NCBI GenBank assembly: GCA_937141995.1
Contig: CAKZQX010000393.1
Coordinates: 1-5,197 of the forward strand
DNA: 5,197 nucleotides
Source of the DNA: an uncultured Chloroflexaceae bacterium
GTDB taxonomy: Bacteria; Chloroflexota; Chloroflexia; Chloroflexales; Chloroflexaceae
Reading direction: 5' to 3'
Part shown: positions 1 to 5,197 of the stretch, piece by piece
How positions within the stretch are numbered: position 1 is the first letter of the stretch
Layout: each line of letters begins with the position of its first letter
The notes under the pieces: generated by a model
What the model saw: the letters and a program-made list of their open reading frames with translations, nothing else
The model's database searches: none
What the model was told of the DNA's origin: nothing
Made by a program: the position numbers and the translations under genes

Positions 1-632
1 CGCCAGACCCCGGCAACCTGGTGCAGGTCCAGGTTAAACTGTTCCGCCGCACGCAGGATCTCAAAACCCTCGGCGTAGGCCTGCATCATGCCATACTCGA
101 TGCCGTTGTGAACCATCTTGACGAAGTGGCCCGCGCCGACTGGCCCGACATGCCCATAGCCGCCCTCCGCCGGGGCCAGGGTGCGGAAGGCCGGTTCCAG
201 CCGCGCGATGACCTCCGGGTCGCCGCCCACCATCAGCGAGAAGCCCAACTCCAGCCCCCACACCCCGCCCGATGTGCCCTGGTCCACGTAGAAGATGCCA
301 TGCTCCTGGAGCATCTCCGCGCGCCGCAGGTCGTCGTGGTAGTTGGTATTGCCGCTGTCGATAATCGCATCGCCCTGGGAGAGCAGCGGGACCAGTTCGT
401 TGATGATCTGATCGGTGATGTTGCCCGCCGGCAGCGAGATCCAGATTGCGCGGGGTGGGGCCAGTTTGCTGACCAGTTCCGGCACGCTGTAGGCCGCGAT
501 TGCGCCATGCTGCTCCATCTCCTGGATGGGACCATGGCTGCGGTTGGTGACAACTACCTCGTGGCCGCCGCGCAGCAGCCGCTGCACCATCCCTGCGCCC
601 ATCCGTCCCAGGCCAATCATTCCGACTTGCAT
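1..632 (-). CDS. gnd: 6-phosphogluconate dehydrogenase, decarboxylating, short type (C-terminus beyond window)
   Basis: Cytosolic enzyme of the oxidative pentose phosphate pathway: 6-phosphogluconate + NAD(P)+ to ribulose 5-phosphate + CO2 + NAD(P)H. The 210 visible codons cover the Rossmann domain and the start of the helical domain. Residues 7-12 are the dinucleotide loop GLGRMG. Residues 30-32 (NRS) lie at the end of beta-2, where Arg usually contacts the 2'-phosphate of NADP. Residues 120-123 (TSGG) bind substrate. Residues 168-180 ([15 protein letters not shown], starting at 166) contain the catalytic Lys172 and Glu179. The following [13 protein letters not shown] is typical of the short (about 300-residue) YqeC-like type; the long type normally reads GDMQLICE. 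The start at 632 is fixed by the immediate Rossmann strand and by an AGAGAGG ribosome site (641-647) 8 nt upstream. It lies 363 bp downstream of tal in the same direction, with a repeat element between. Cut by the window edge; identity is secure, cofactor preference is inferred. Confidence 0.96.
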   Translation of the reverse strand, partial: MQVGMIGLGRMGAGMVQRLLRGGHEVVVTNRSHGPIQEMEQHGAIAAYSVPELVSKLAPPRAIWISLPAGNITDQIINELVPLLSQGDAIIDSGNTNYHDDLRRAEMLQEHGIFYVDQGTSGGVWGLELGFSLMVGGDPEVIARLEPAFRTLAPAEGGYGHVGPVGAGHFVKMVHNGIEYGMMQAYAEGFEILRAAEQFNLDLHQVAGVW

Positions 633-640
633 GACCTATG

Positions 641-647
641 CCTCTCT
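641..647 (-). promoter_or_regulatory. Ribosome binding site of gnd
   Basis: AGAGAGG on the minus strand, 8 nt before the ATG at 632. It supports that start; the next protein residues already form the first Rossmann strand. I see no convincing sigma-70 promoter pair between here and 700. Confidence 0.7.
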
Positions 648-702
648 ATTGCAAAAAAGATAAGGTTCCAGACTTTATATCAGGAAAGCACCTGGACCTG
701 AT

Positions 703-941
703 AGGGCTTTATGAACTTTTAAAAATAATCCGGATATGCCATCCTGGAGTCCCGGCTTCAGCCGGTTGAATGTCTGCCGGGGCCGTGGTCTCCCGGCATT
801 GCGGTATGTGCTGGTATGCTGCCTGCTCCGGCTGTAGTTCACAGCAAGCTCGGGTTTAGCCGAGGAAACGTCTGGTCCGGCTGAAGCCGGGATTCCAGAT
901 CTAATGATGTCCGGATTAAAATTCAAGGTTCATCAAGACCT
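703..941. mobile_element. MITE-like element with long imperfect inverted ends, in the tal-gnd gap
   Basis: The left arm (703-765) and the reverse complement of the right arm (877-941) align over about 63 bp with mismatches and a small gap. Shared blocks, from outside in, are AGG, ATGAAC, TAATCCGGA, CTGGA and a 15-bp core CCCGGCTTCAGCCGG (751-765, complement at 877-891). The inner 766-876 has no ORF that looks coding and no recognisable domain. The 633-995 gap therefore holds no gene; most of it is this element. A GACCTG hexamer occurs just outside the left arm (695-700) and at the right end (937-942), but it is not symmetrically placed, so I do not claim a target duplication. No transposase is present, so any movement would depend on one supplied elsewhere. 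Outer borders are uncertain by about 10 bp. Confidence 0.7.
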
Positions 942-995
942 GTCAAGTCTTTATTGGCTTCTCTACCACCAATTCTACCGCATCTACCCCATGGC

Positions 996-2117
996 CTATG
1001 CCGGCATCTCTTCCAGGGGTTCCGGCTGTTCCGCCGGCAGTTGCCGGCGCTTGGTGGCGATGCCCGCCATCAGCGACTCGAATGACTGTGCGAAGGCCGC
1101 CACGCCCTCGTCAAGCAGCGTATCCGTGATGGCTTCCAGATCGATCCCGGCGTCGGCCAGGCGGTCGAGATGCGCGCGGGCTTCGTCCAGGTGCTGTTCC
1201 AGCGTCGCCGCCACGCTGCCATGATCGAGAAACAGGTCCAGCGCCGCCGGGGGCATGGTGTTTACCGTATCCGGCCCGATCAGATTATCCACATAGAGCG
1301 TATCGGAATAGTCCGGGTTTTTTACACCTGTGCTGGCCCAGAGTGGCCGCTGCACCCGCGCGCCCCGTGCCGCCAGCACCTGCCGGCGGGGGCTATTGAC
1401 GCTCTCCCGGAAATGGGCATAGGCAACTTTCGCGTTGGCAATCCCGGCCATGCCCGCCAGGTCCGTCCGCCCGCGCTGCGTTAGCGCCTGGTCCACGCTG
1501 CTATCGACCCGGCTCACAAAGAAGGAGGCCACCGACGCCACCCGGGCCGGGTCGCCGCCCTGCTCGATCAGCAACTCCAGCCCGCGCATGTAGGCCTCCA
1601 GCACCGCCTGATACTGCTTGACCGCAAAGATCAGCGTGACATTGACATTGATGCCGGCGGCAATGGTCGCGGTGATCGCGGGTATACCGGCGGGGGTTGC
1701 CGGGATCTTGATCATGACGTTGGGCCGATCCAGCGCCGCAAACAGCCGCTGCGCCTCGGCAATGGTGCCCGCGGTGTTGTGCGCCAGCGCGGGGCTGACC
1801 TCCAGGCTGACATAGCCGTCCGCGCCGTCGGTGCGGGTGTAGACCGGACGCAGCAGGTCGGCCGTGTGGCGGATGTCGTCCAGAACCAGCGCTTCATAGA
1901 CCGCGCCGACAGGTTGCCCGGCGGGGATGCGGCGCAGATCGGCGTCATAGTCGCTGCTGCCTACGATGGCCTTCTCAAAGATGGTCGGATTGGAGGTGAC
2001 GCCGGTCACGCCCTGTTCGATCAACGCCTGCAGATCGCCCTGTTCCAACAGCGCCCGGCGGATATTGTCATACCAGATGGACTGGCCCAGTTGGTTTACC
2101 TCGTGTAGCCTGGTCAT
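996..2117 (-). CDS. tal: Transaldolase, long type (373 aa)
   Basis: Cytosolic enzyme of the non-oxidative pentose phosphate pathway. It moves a dihydroxyacetone unit from sedoheptulose 7-phosphate to glyceraldehyde 3-phosphate, giving erythrose 4-phosphate and fructose 6-phosphate. The single TIM barrel keeps the class I aldolase-type residues: Asp17 (SIWYDN), Asn43 (GVTSNPTIF), Glu106 (VSLEVSP), Schiff-base Lys137 (NVMIKIPAT), Asn159 (INVNVTLIF) and Ser198 (ASFFVSRVD). Length and motifs fit the mycobacterial/cyanobacterial long subfamily rather than the roughly 316-residue TalB type. An upstream in-frame ATG at 2162 would add 15 residues (MPTEHAPLAAREKQT) that do not resemble the family. The ATG at 2117 begins MTRLHEVNQLGQSIWYD, as family members do, and has GGGAG 9 nt upstream. 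The C-terminal tail (from about residue 357) is rich in Glu and Pro. It lies 274 bp downstream of tkt, with a regulatory-looking gap. Confidence 0.96.
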   Translation of the reverse strand: MTRLHEVNQLGQSIWYDNIRRALLEQGDLQALIEQGVTGVTSNPTIFEKAIVGSSDYDADLRRIPAGQPVGAVYEALVLDDIRHTADLLRPVYTRTDGADGYVSLEVSPALAHNTAGTIAEAQRLFAALDRPNVMIKIPATPAGIPAITATIAAGINVNVTLIFAVKQYQAVLEAYMRGLELLIEQGGDPARVASVASFFVSRVDSSVDQALTQRGRTDLAGMAGIANAKVAYAHFRESVNSPRRQVLAARGARVQRPLWASTGVKNPDYSDTLYVDNLIGPDTVNTMPPAALDLFLDHGSVAATLEQHLDEARAHLDRLADAGIDLEAITDTLLDEGVAAFAQSFESLMAGIATKRRQLPAEQPEPLEEMPA

Positions 2118-2126
2118 GGTTTGCTT

Positions 2127-2133
2127 CTCCCTC
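2127..2133 (-). promoter_or_regulatory. Ribosome binding site of tal
   Basis: GAGGGAG on the minus strand ends 9 nt before the ATG at 2117 and decides for this start over the one at 2162. The upstream stretch CCCTT (2139-2143 region) could pair with GAGGG across a short loop, so mild occlusion of the site is possible. Confidence 0.6.
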
Positions 2134-2197
2134 GCAGCTAAGGGGGCGTGTTCGGTTGGCACAAAGCTCTGCCGGAACCCGCCCCCGATTCATGTCT

Positions 2198-2226
2198 CTT
2201 ACACGACTTATGCGGTGGGCATTCAA
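2198..2226 (-). promoter_or_regulatory. Possible sigma-70-type promoter of tal
   Basis: On the minus strand TTGAAT (2226-2221) is followed after 17 bp by TGTAAG (2203-2198); each hexamer matches the consensus at four of six positions. It would start transcription near 2190, giving a leader of about 73 nt. A 14-bp dyad, CAGGCA-CA-TGCCTG (2229-2242), lies 2 bp upstream of the -35 hexamer. The match is modest and may be chance. Confidence 0.3.
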
Positions 2227-2256
2227 ATCAGGCATGTGCCTGCATGAACGGCCCGA

Positions 2257-2278
2257 TTCGCCTGCGGCAGCATGGTAC
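2257..2278 (-). promoter_or_regulatory. 22-bp motif shared by tal and tkt upstream regions (tal copy)
   Basis: The plus strand reads TTCGCCTGCGGCAGC, then A, then TGGTAC. The same 22 bases, with a single A-to-G change, occur at 4561-4582 upstream of tkt. This copy lies 139 bp before the tal ATG, in the same orientation relative to the gene as the tkt copy. On its far side both copies are flanked by a T-rich run (plus strand). The centre is a small palindrome CTGC-G-GCAG. I do not recognise it as the site of a known regulator; promoter module, operator or leader RNA element are all possible. Confidence 0.6.
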
Positions 2279-2286
2279 GCTTTTTT

Positions 2287-2331
2287 CTTTTCCACAAACA
2301 TTTGCACAGAGTGCAAATGTTTGTGAAAAAG
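2287..2331. promoter_or_regulatory. Long AT-rich dyad between tkt and tal, operator candidate
   Basis: Perfect 15-bp arms CACAAACATTTGCAC (2293-2307) and GTGCAAATGTTTGTG (2311-2325) flank a 3-nt centre AGA. After one mismatch, pairing continues for five more bases on each side (2287-2291 with 2327-2331). Neither strand has a T-run after the stem: on the minus strand the 3' flank is GAAAAGAAAAAA. It is therefore not a standard intrinsic terminator. It lies 8 bp beyond the shared 22-bp motif. An operator for a dimeric repressor, or an mRNA stem-loop separating tkt from tal, would both fit. Confidence 0.65.
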
Positions 2332-2391
2332 CATGGAATCTGCCGTCGGGTCAGTGATCGCGTAAGTCCTATTATTTGAAAAGTACTGCCG

Positions 2392-4464
2392 TTATTCCGT
2401 CACCGTTGTGCCCAACTGCTCCTTCACCGCCGTGATCAGCCGCTCTGGAGTGAACCCGAATTTGTGCTGCAACTCCTTCAGCGGAGCCGATGCGCCGAAG
2501 GTCTGCATACCGATACTCTGGCCGCTTTCACCGACATAGCGTGACCAGCCCAGCGTGGCGGCCTGCTCCACCGAGACCCGCGCCTTGATCGCGGGTGGCA
2601 ACACCTGGTCGCGGTACTCCTGGCTCTGCTGCTCAAACAACTCCATCGACGGCATGCTGACCACGCGGGTTTTGATGCCCTCGGACTTGAGTTGCTCGTG
2701 GGCCGCCACACAGAGCGCCACTTCGCTACCGCTGGCAAGCATAATCGCCTCCGGCTGACCATCGTCCGGGTCGGCCAGAATGTACGCGCCCTGCGCCAGA
2801 CCGGACGCCGCCGCATAGCGCGAGCGGTCCAGGGTGGGGATGGGCTGCCGCGTCAGCACCAGCGCCACCGGCTTGTGGCGGAACTGTATAATCACCTTCC
2901 ATGCTTCGACCACCTCGTTGGCATCGGCCGGGCGCAGCGTTGTCAGGCCGGGGATCGCCCGCAGCGAAGCCAACTGCTCGACCGGCTGGTGGGTCGGGCC
3001 ATCCTCGCCCACGCCAATCGAGTCGTGGGTGAAAATATAGATCGCCGGTAGCTCCATCAGCGCGCTCAGGCGAATGGCCGGGCGGGCATAGTCGCTAAAG
3101 ATCAGGAAGGTCGAGCCGTAGGGCCGCATCTTGCTGAGCGACATGCCATTGAGGATCGCGCCCATCGCATGTTCACGGATGCCAAAGTGCAGGTTGCGCC
3201 CGCCATGGTTGGCCGCCGTGAAATCACCCGCGTCGGCGAAGGTCAGGCGGGTCTTGGTCGAGGGGGCCAGGTCCGCCGAGCCCCCGATCAGCCAGGGGAT
3301 ATTCTGTGCCAGGATGCTCAGCGCCTCCCCGGAGGCGTTGCGCCCGGCCATGCCTTTCGCGTCGGCGGGGAAGGTGGGCAGGTTGCGGTCCCAGCCCGCG
3401 GGCAGTTGCCGATGCTGCATGCGGTAGAGCTGATCGGCCAGGTCGGGGTAGCGTTGCGCGTATGCCTCAAACCGGGTCATCCACTCATTGCGTAGCCCAT
3501 GTCCCCGTGCAGCGATGCCCTCGCGGAAGTGGGTCAACACCTCATCGGGGATCAGGAATGTGGCATCCTCCGGCCAGCCATAGTTGCGCTTGGTCAGGCG
3601 GATCTCGTCCTCGCCCAGCGGCTCGCCATGGGCGGCGTGGGTATCCTGCTTGTTGGGCGAACCATAGGCGATATGGCTGTCTACGATGATCAGTGTGGGC
3701 CGGTCAATCGTGCTGTGGAAGGTGTTGAGCGCACGGTTGAGCATATCCAGGTCGTTGGCATCGCCCACGCGGGTGACATTCCAGCCATAGGCAATAAAGC
3801 GGGTGGCGACATCCTCGCTAAAGGCCCAGTCGGTATGCCCCTCAATCGAGATCTTGTTGTTGTCGTAGATCCAGCAGAGGTTCGCCAGCTTCAGATGTCC
3901 CGCCAGCGAAGCGGCCTCACTCGATACCCCCTCCATCATATCGCCGTCGCCGCACAGCGCGTACACATTGTAGTTGAACATCTCGAAGTCGGCGCGGTTA
4001 AAGTAGGCCGCCATCCAGTGGCTCGCCAGCGCCATGCCGACACTGTTGGCGACGCCCTGACCGAGCGGGCCGGTGGTCGTCTCCACGCCGGAGGTCCAGC
4101 GATACTCCGGGTGGCCGGGCGCTTTGCTGTCCAGTTGCCGGAAGCATTTGATATCCTCGAGCGTGACTGACAGTTTGCCCAGGACTTCATACTTGGGGTT
4201 GACCGCTTTGACCTGCGTCAGATGCAGCATGGCGTAGAGCAGCATCGAGGCATGCCCCACCGAGAGCACAAAGCGGTCACGGTTGGGCCAGATCGGATCT
4301 TCCGGGTCAAACCGTAAAAAGTTTTGCCAGAGCGCATATACTACCGGAGCCAGGGCCATGGCGGTGCCGGGATGTCCGGAATTAGCCGCCTGAACTGCAT
4401 CAATCGAGAGCGTGCGAATGGTATTGATACTAAGCTGATCAATGCGCTTGTGATATTCTTGCAT
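2392..4464 (-). CDS. tkt: Transketolase (690 aa)
   Basis: Thiamine diphosphate enzyme of the cytosol. It transfers a two-carbon ketol unit between xylulose 5-phosphate and ribose 5-phosphate or erythrose 4-phosphate. The N-terminal pyrophosphate-binding domain has His31 (SGHPGTAM), GPLGQG (132-137), the metal/cofactor motif opening with GDGD at 172 (then MMEG) and closing with Asn202-Asn203 (DNNKIS), and HAAHGEP. The middle pyrimidine-binding domain has DLAPSTKTR, then GIREHAMG with the catalytic Glu431, and GEDGPTHQPVEQ with His about 492. The C-terminal domain follows RQPIP and closes with the usual FTPERL segment. Length is normal for the family and no frame break is seen. The ATG at 4464 has AAGGAG 6 nt upstream and leads directly into the conserved DQLSINTIRTLSIDAVQ. 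It is the first gene of the tkt-tal-gnd series; its leader carries exclusive hairpins, and a MITE sits 131 bp upstream. Confidence 0.98.
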   Translation of the reverse strand: MQEYHKRIDQLSINTIRTLSIDAVQAANSGHPGTAMALAPVVYALWQNFLRFDPEDPIWPNRDRFVLSVGHASMLLYAMLHLTQVKAVNPKYEVLGKLSVTLEDIKCFRQLDSKAPGHPEYRWTSGVETTTGPLGQGVANSVGMALASHWMAAYFNRADFEMFNYNVYALCGDGDMMEGVSSEAASLAGHLKLANLCWIYDNNKISIEGHTDWAFSEDVATRFIAYGWNVTRVGDANDLDMLNRALNTFHSTIDRPTLIIVDSHIAYGSPNKQDTHAAHGEPLGEDEIRLTKRNYGWPEDATFLIPDEVLTHFREGIAARGHGLRNEWMTRFEAYAQRYPDLADQLYRMQHRQLPAGWDRNLPTFPADAKGMAGRNASGEALSILAQNIPWLIGGSADLAPSTKTRLTFADAGDFTAANHGGRNLHFGIREHAMGAILNGMSLSKMRPYGSTFLIFSDYARPAIRLSALMELPAIYIFTHDSIGVGEDGPTHQPVEQLASLRAIPGLTTLRPADANEVVEAWKVIIQFRHKPVALVLTRQPIPTLDRSRYAAASGLAQGAYILADPDDGQPEAIMLASGSEVALCVAAHEQLKSEGIKTRVVSMPSMELFEQQSQEYRDQVLPPAIKARVSVEQAATLGWSRYVGESGQSIGMQTFGASAPLKELQHKFGFTPERLITAVKEQLGTTVTE

Positions 4465-4470
4465 CTTTTA

Positions 4471-4505
4471 CTCCTTGCAAAGGATTACGGCGTTAGCCGT
4501 TCCTT
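4471..4505 (-). promoter_or_regulatory. tkt leader: ribosome site and two competing hairpins
   Basis: AAGGAG (4476-4471) is the tkt Shine-Dalgarno sequence. Just upstream the mRNA reads AAGGA-ACGGC-UAAC-GCCGU-AA-UCCUU (4505-4480), a 10-bp stem with a 2-nt bulge. The same UCCUU can instead pair with AAGGA of the ribosome site across the 3-nt loop UGC. The first fold leaves the site free; the second covers it. The second is short and weaker, so this is a candidate only. Confidence 0.4.
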
Positions 4506-4560
4506 GAGTGACACAGGTTCTACAGTCGATTCCAGTCTGATATCAGGTTAGCGTGCTGTC

Positions 4561-4582
4561 TTCGCCTGCGGCAGCGTGGTAC
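4561..4582 (-). promoter_or_regulatory. 22-bp motif shared by tal and tkt upstream regions (tkt copy)
   Basis: Plus strand TTCGCCTGCGGCAGC, then G, then TGGTAC; 21 of 22 bases match the copy at 2257-2278. It lies 96 bp before the tkt ATG. The T-rich flank CTCTTTTATC follows, and the MITE end begins 13 bp further on, exactly where the tal copy has its long dyad. Confidence 0.6.
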
Positions 4583-4595
4583 CTCTTTTATCTCA

Positions 4596-4773
4596 GAGAC
4601 TGTCTGAAAAGATGATTCGCGTCGGTCCCACGGCATGCTGGGTGCCCTACGACACCGGACAGCGCAGCGCCCCAGGAGTCCCGGCTTCAGCCGGTTCCGG
4701 CCACACACCGGCTGAAGCCGGGACTCCTGCTCTGGGGCCATAGCCCCATGACCAACCCTTTTCAGACAGTCTC
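4596..4773. mobile_element. 178-bp MITE with IS5/IS1031-type ends
   Basis: The ends are perfect 16-bp inverted repeats, GAGACTGTCTGAAAAG (4596-4611) and its complement (4758-4773). TCA stands directly outside on both sides (4593-4595 and 4774-4776). Ends starting GAG with a 3-bp TNA duplication are the known signature of the IS1031 group in the IS5 family. No transposase is inside, so it would need one in trans. The interior holds a 23-bp perfect inverted repeat (4673-4729) built on the GGCTTCAGCC core also seen at 751-765 and 877-891. The insertion lies 131 bp upstream of tkt and interrupts the small minus-strand ORF on its right. Confidence 0.8.
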
Positions 4774-5030
4774 TCACGCATCAAACTGGCTAACTCCTCT
4801 GGTGTGAAGTTTCGCGCAACAATTCGTGGTTTTGGTCCCGGGTCAGGAATATTCTTATCAGGGCCGGCATCGTCATATCGCTGTTTCGCTACGCGCCGGT
4901 GCGCGATCTGCTCTCGTTCGTAAGCGATAAGTTGCTGAGAAAGTACGCGCACAATGGGGCTTTTTCCTTCACTGCTCTCCATTGCCAGCAGCACATAAAG
5001 GCAGAGATTCTCATACCATCCCCGCTGCAT
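4647..5030 (-). pseudogene. Unrecognised small ORF, 3' end replaced by the MITE
   Basis: I do not recognise the family. The part outside the MITE (codons 1 to about 86, 5030-4774) reads as a plausible small, charged, soluble protein: a helical stretch SQQLIAYEREQIAHRRVAKQ, a proline-rich linker PDPGPKPR, and a helix start FTPEELASLMRE. No membrane segment or signal peptide is seen. The last about 41 codons (to the stop at 4647) are encoded by the MITE and cannot be original. Removing the MITE and one TCA copy joins LASLMRE to IKEVPRCRRRRQ and runs to a stop at 4520-4522. The ATG at 5030 is uncertain: the frame is open further upstream, but there it is only antisense to the recombinase remnant. 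Third codon positions are less GC-rich than in tkt, and the other frames of this stretch are broken by stops. It may be a decaying remnant or a non-coding open frame. Confidence 0.4.
4673..4729. repeat. REP-like hairpin inside the MITE
   Basis: Two perfect 23-bp arms, 4673-4695 and 4707-4729, are separated by 11 nt. Each arm holds GGAGTCCCGGCTTCAGCCGG. The same 20-mer occurs at 746-765, and with one change as its complement at 877-896, so the window has four copies in two inverted pairs. Such a core, recurring in otherwise unlike elements, indicates a dispersed repeat family in this genome. Confidence 0.8.
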
Positions 5031-5041
5031 CTCGATCCGTG

Positions 5042-5197
5042 CCTTTCCATGATTTGCGCCATACGGCCGCCAGTCTGATGCAAGCTGCCGGTGTGCCGTT
5101 GCGGGTTGTCTCTGAATTGCTGGGCCATGCCGATACCGAGGTCACGCAGCCGGTGTACACGCATGCGCTGGATGCGGAAAAGAGCCGGGCGACGGCG
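5042..5197 (+). pseudogene. Tyrosine recombinase (phage integrase family), C-terminal fragment
   Basis: Site-specific DNA recombinases of this family cut and rejoin DNA through a tyrosine nucleophile. The plus strand reads PFHDLRHTAASLMQAAG, then VPLRVVSELLGHADTEVT, then QPVYTHALDAEKSRATA. This gives the second-half catalytic set: HxxR in HDLRHT (Arg codon 5057-5059), LGH (His codon 5126-5128) and the nucleophile Tyr (5156-5158). The frame is open upstream only to a stop at 4928-4930, and the residues before about 5042 do not resemble an integrase. The N-terminal DNA-binding domain and the first catalytic Arg are therefore absent. No start codon with a ribosome site is evident. The frame is still open at the right edge. 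It looks like the tail of a former integrated element, joined near 5040 to unrelated sequence. Confidence 0.85.

Noticed and set aside
21..701. 226-codon open frame on the plus strand
   Set aside because: It is antisense to gnd, whose conserved motifs are unmistakable; its own translation shows no family features.
746..896. CRISPR array from repeated GGCTTCAGCC units
   Set aside because: There are only two copies here, in inverted orientation and without regular spacers; no cas gene is present.
935..951. Near-palindrome AAGACCTGTCAAGTCTT as tal terminator
   Set aside because: Only 5 firm pairs with a 7-nt loop, and on the tal coding strand it is followed by GATGAACC, not a U-run.
2287..2331. 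Intrinsic terminator after tkt
   Set aside because: The stem is AT-rich and no U-run follows on either strand; T-runs lie only before the stem.
2068..2334. 88-codon minus-strand frame covering the tkt-tal gap
   Set aside because: It runs out of frame into tal, has no convincing ribosome site, and reads across the dyad and 22-bp motif; no protein-like pattern.
3499..4170. 223-codon open frame on the plus strand and other long frames inside tkt
   Set aside because: Frames opposite a GC-rich conserved gene stay open by codon bias; tkt accounts for the whole stretch.
4889..5164. 91-codon minus-strand frame
   Set aside because: It is antisense to the tyrosine recombinase fragment and out of frame with the small ORF beside it.

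Overview
The window shows a GC-rich bacterial chromosome segment carrying three genes of the pentose phosphate pathway on the minus strand, in the transcriptional order transketolase (4464-2392), transaldolase (2117-996) and 6-phosphogluconate dehydrogenase (632 to the left edge, incomplete). All three are intact as far as visible and keep their catalytic residues. The protein types (long transaldolase of about 370 residues, short-type 6-phosphogluconate dehydrogenase, transketolase of 690 residues), this gene order, and dispersed GGCTTCAGCC inverted repeats together suggest a member of the Chloroflexota. That placement is an inference from protein style, not a proven assignment.

Layout from the right, in transcription order. 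Positions 5042-5197 (+) hold the C-terminal end of a tyrosine recombinase with no N-terminal part in the window. It abuts, near 5040, a small unrecognised minus-strand ORF (5030-4647) whose 3' end is formed by a 178-bp MITE (4596-4773). The MITE has perfect 16-bp terminal repeats starting GAG and TCA target duplications, as in the IS1031 group of the IS5 family. Between the MITE and tkt lie a 22-bp motif (4561-4582) and a leader that can fold in two exclusive ways around the tkt ribosome binding site. After tkt, the 274-bp tkt-tal gap carries a second copy of the same 22-bp motif (2257-2278), a long AT-rich dyad (2287-2331), a possible promoter and a small dyad. The tal-gnd gap (633-995) has no gene; it is mostly one 239-bp element with long imperfect inverted ends (703-941).

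How the genes work together: gnd makes ribulose 5-phosphate, CO2 and a reduced nicotinamide cofactor from 6-phosphogluconate. tkt and tal then shuffle C2 and C3 units among pentose, hexose, triose and tetrose phosphates, linking the pathway to glycolysis. The shared 22-bp motif upstream of both tkt and tal suggests coordinated control or a shared promoter module. The most novel observations are that shared motif, the dyad beside the tal copy, and the MITE that sits at the equivalent position upstream of tkt while interrupting an ORF.
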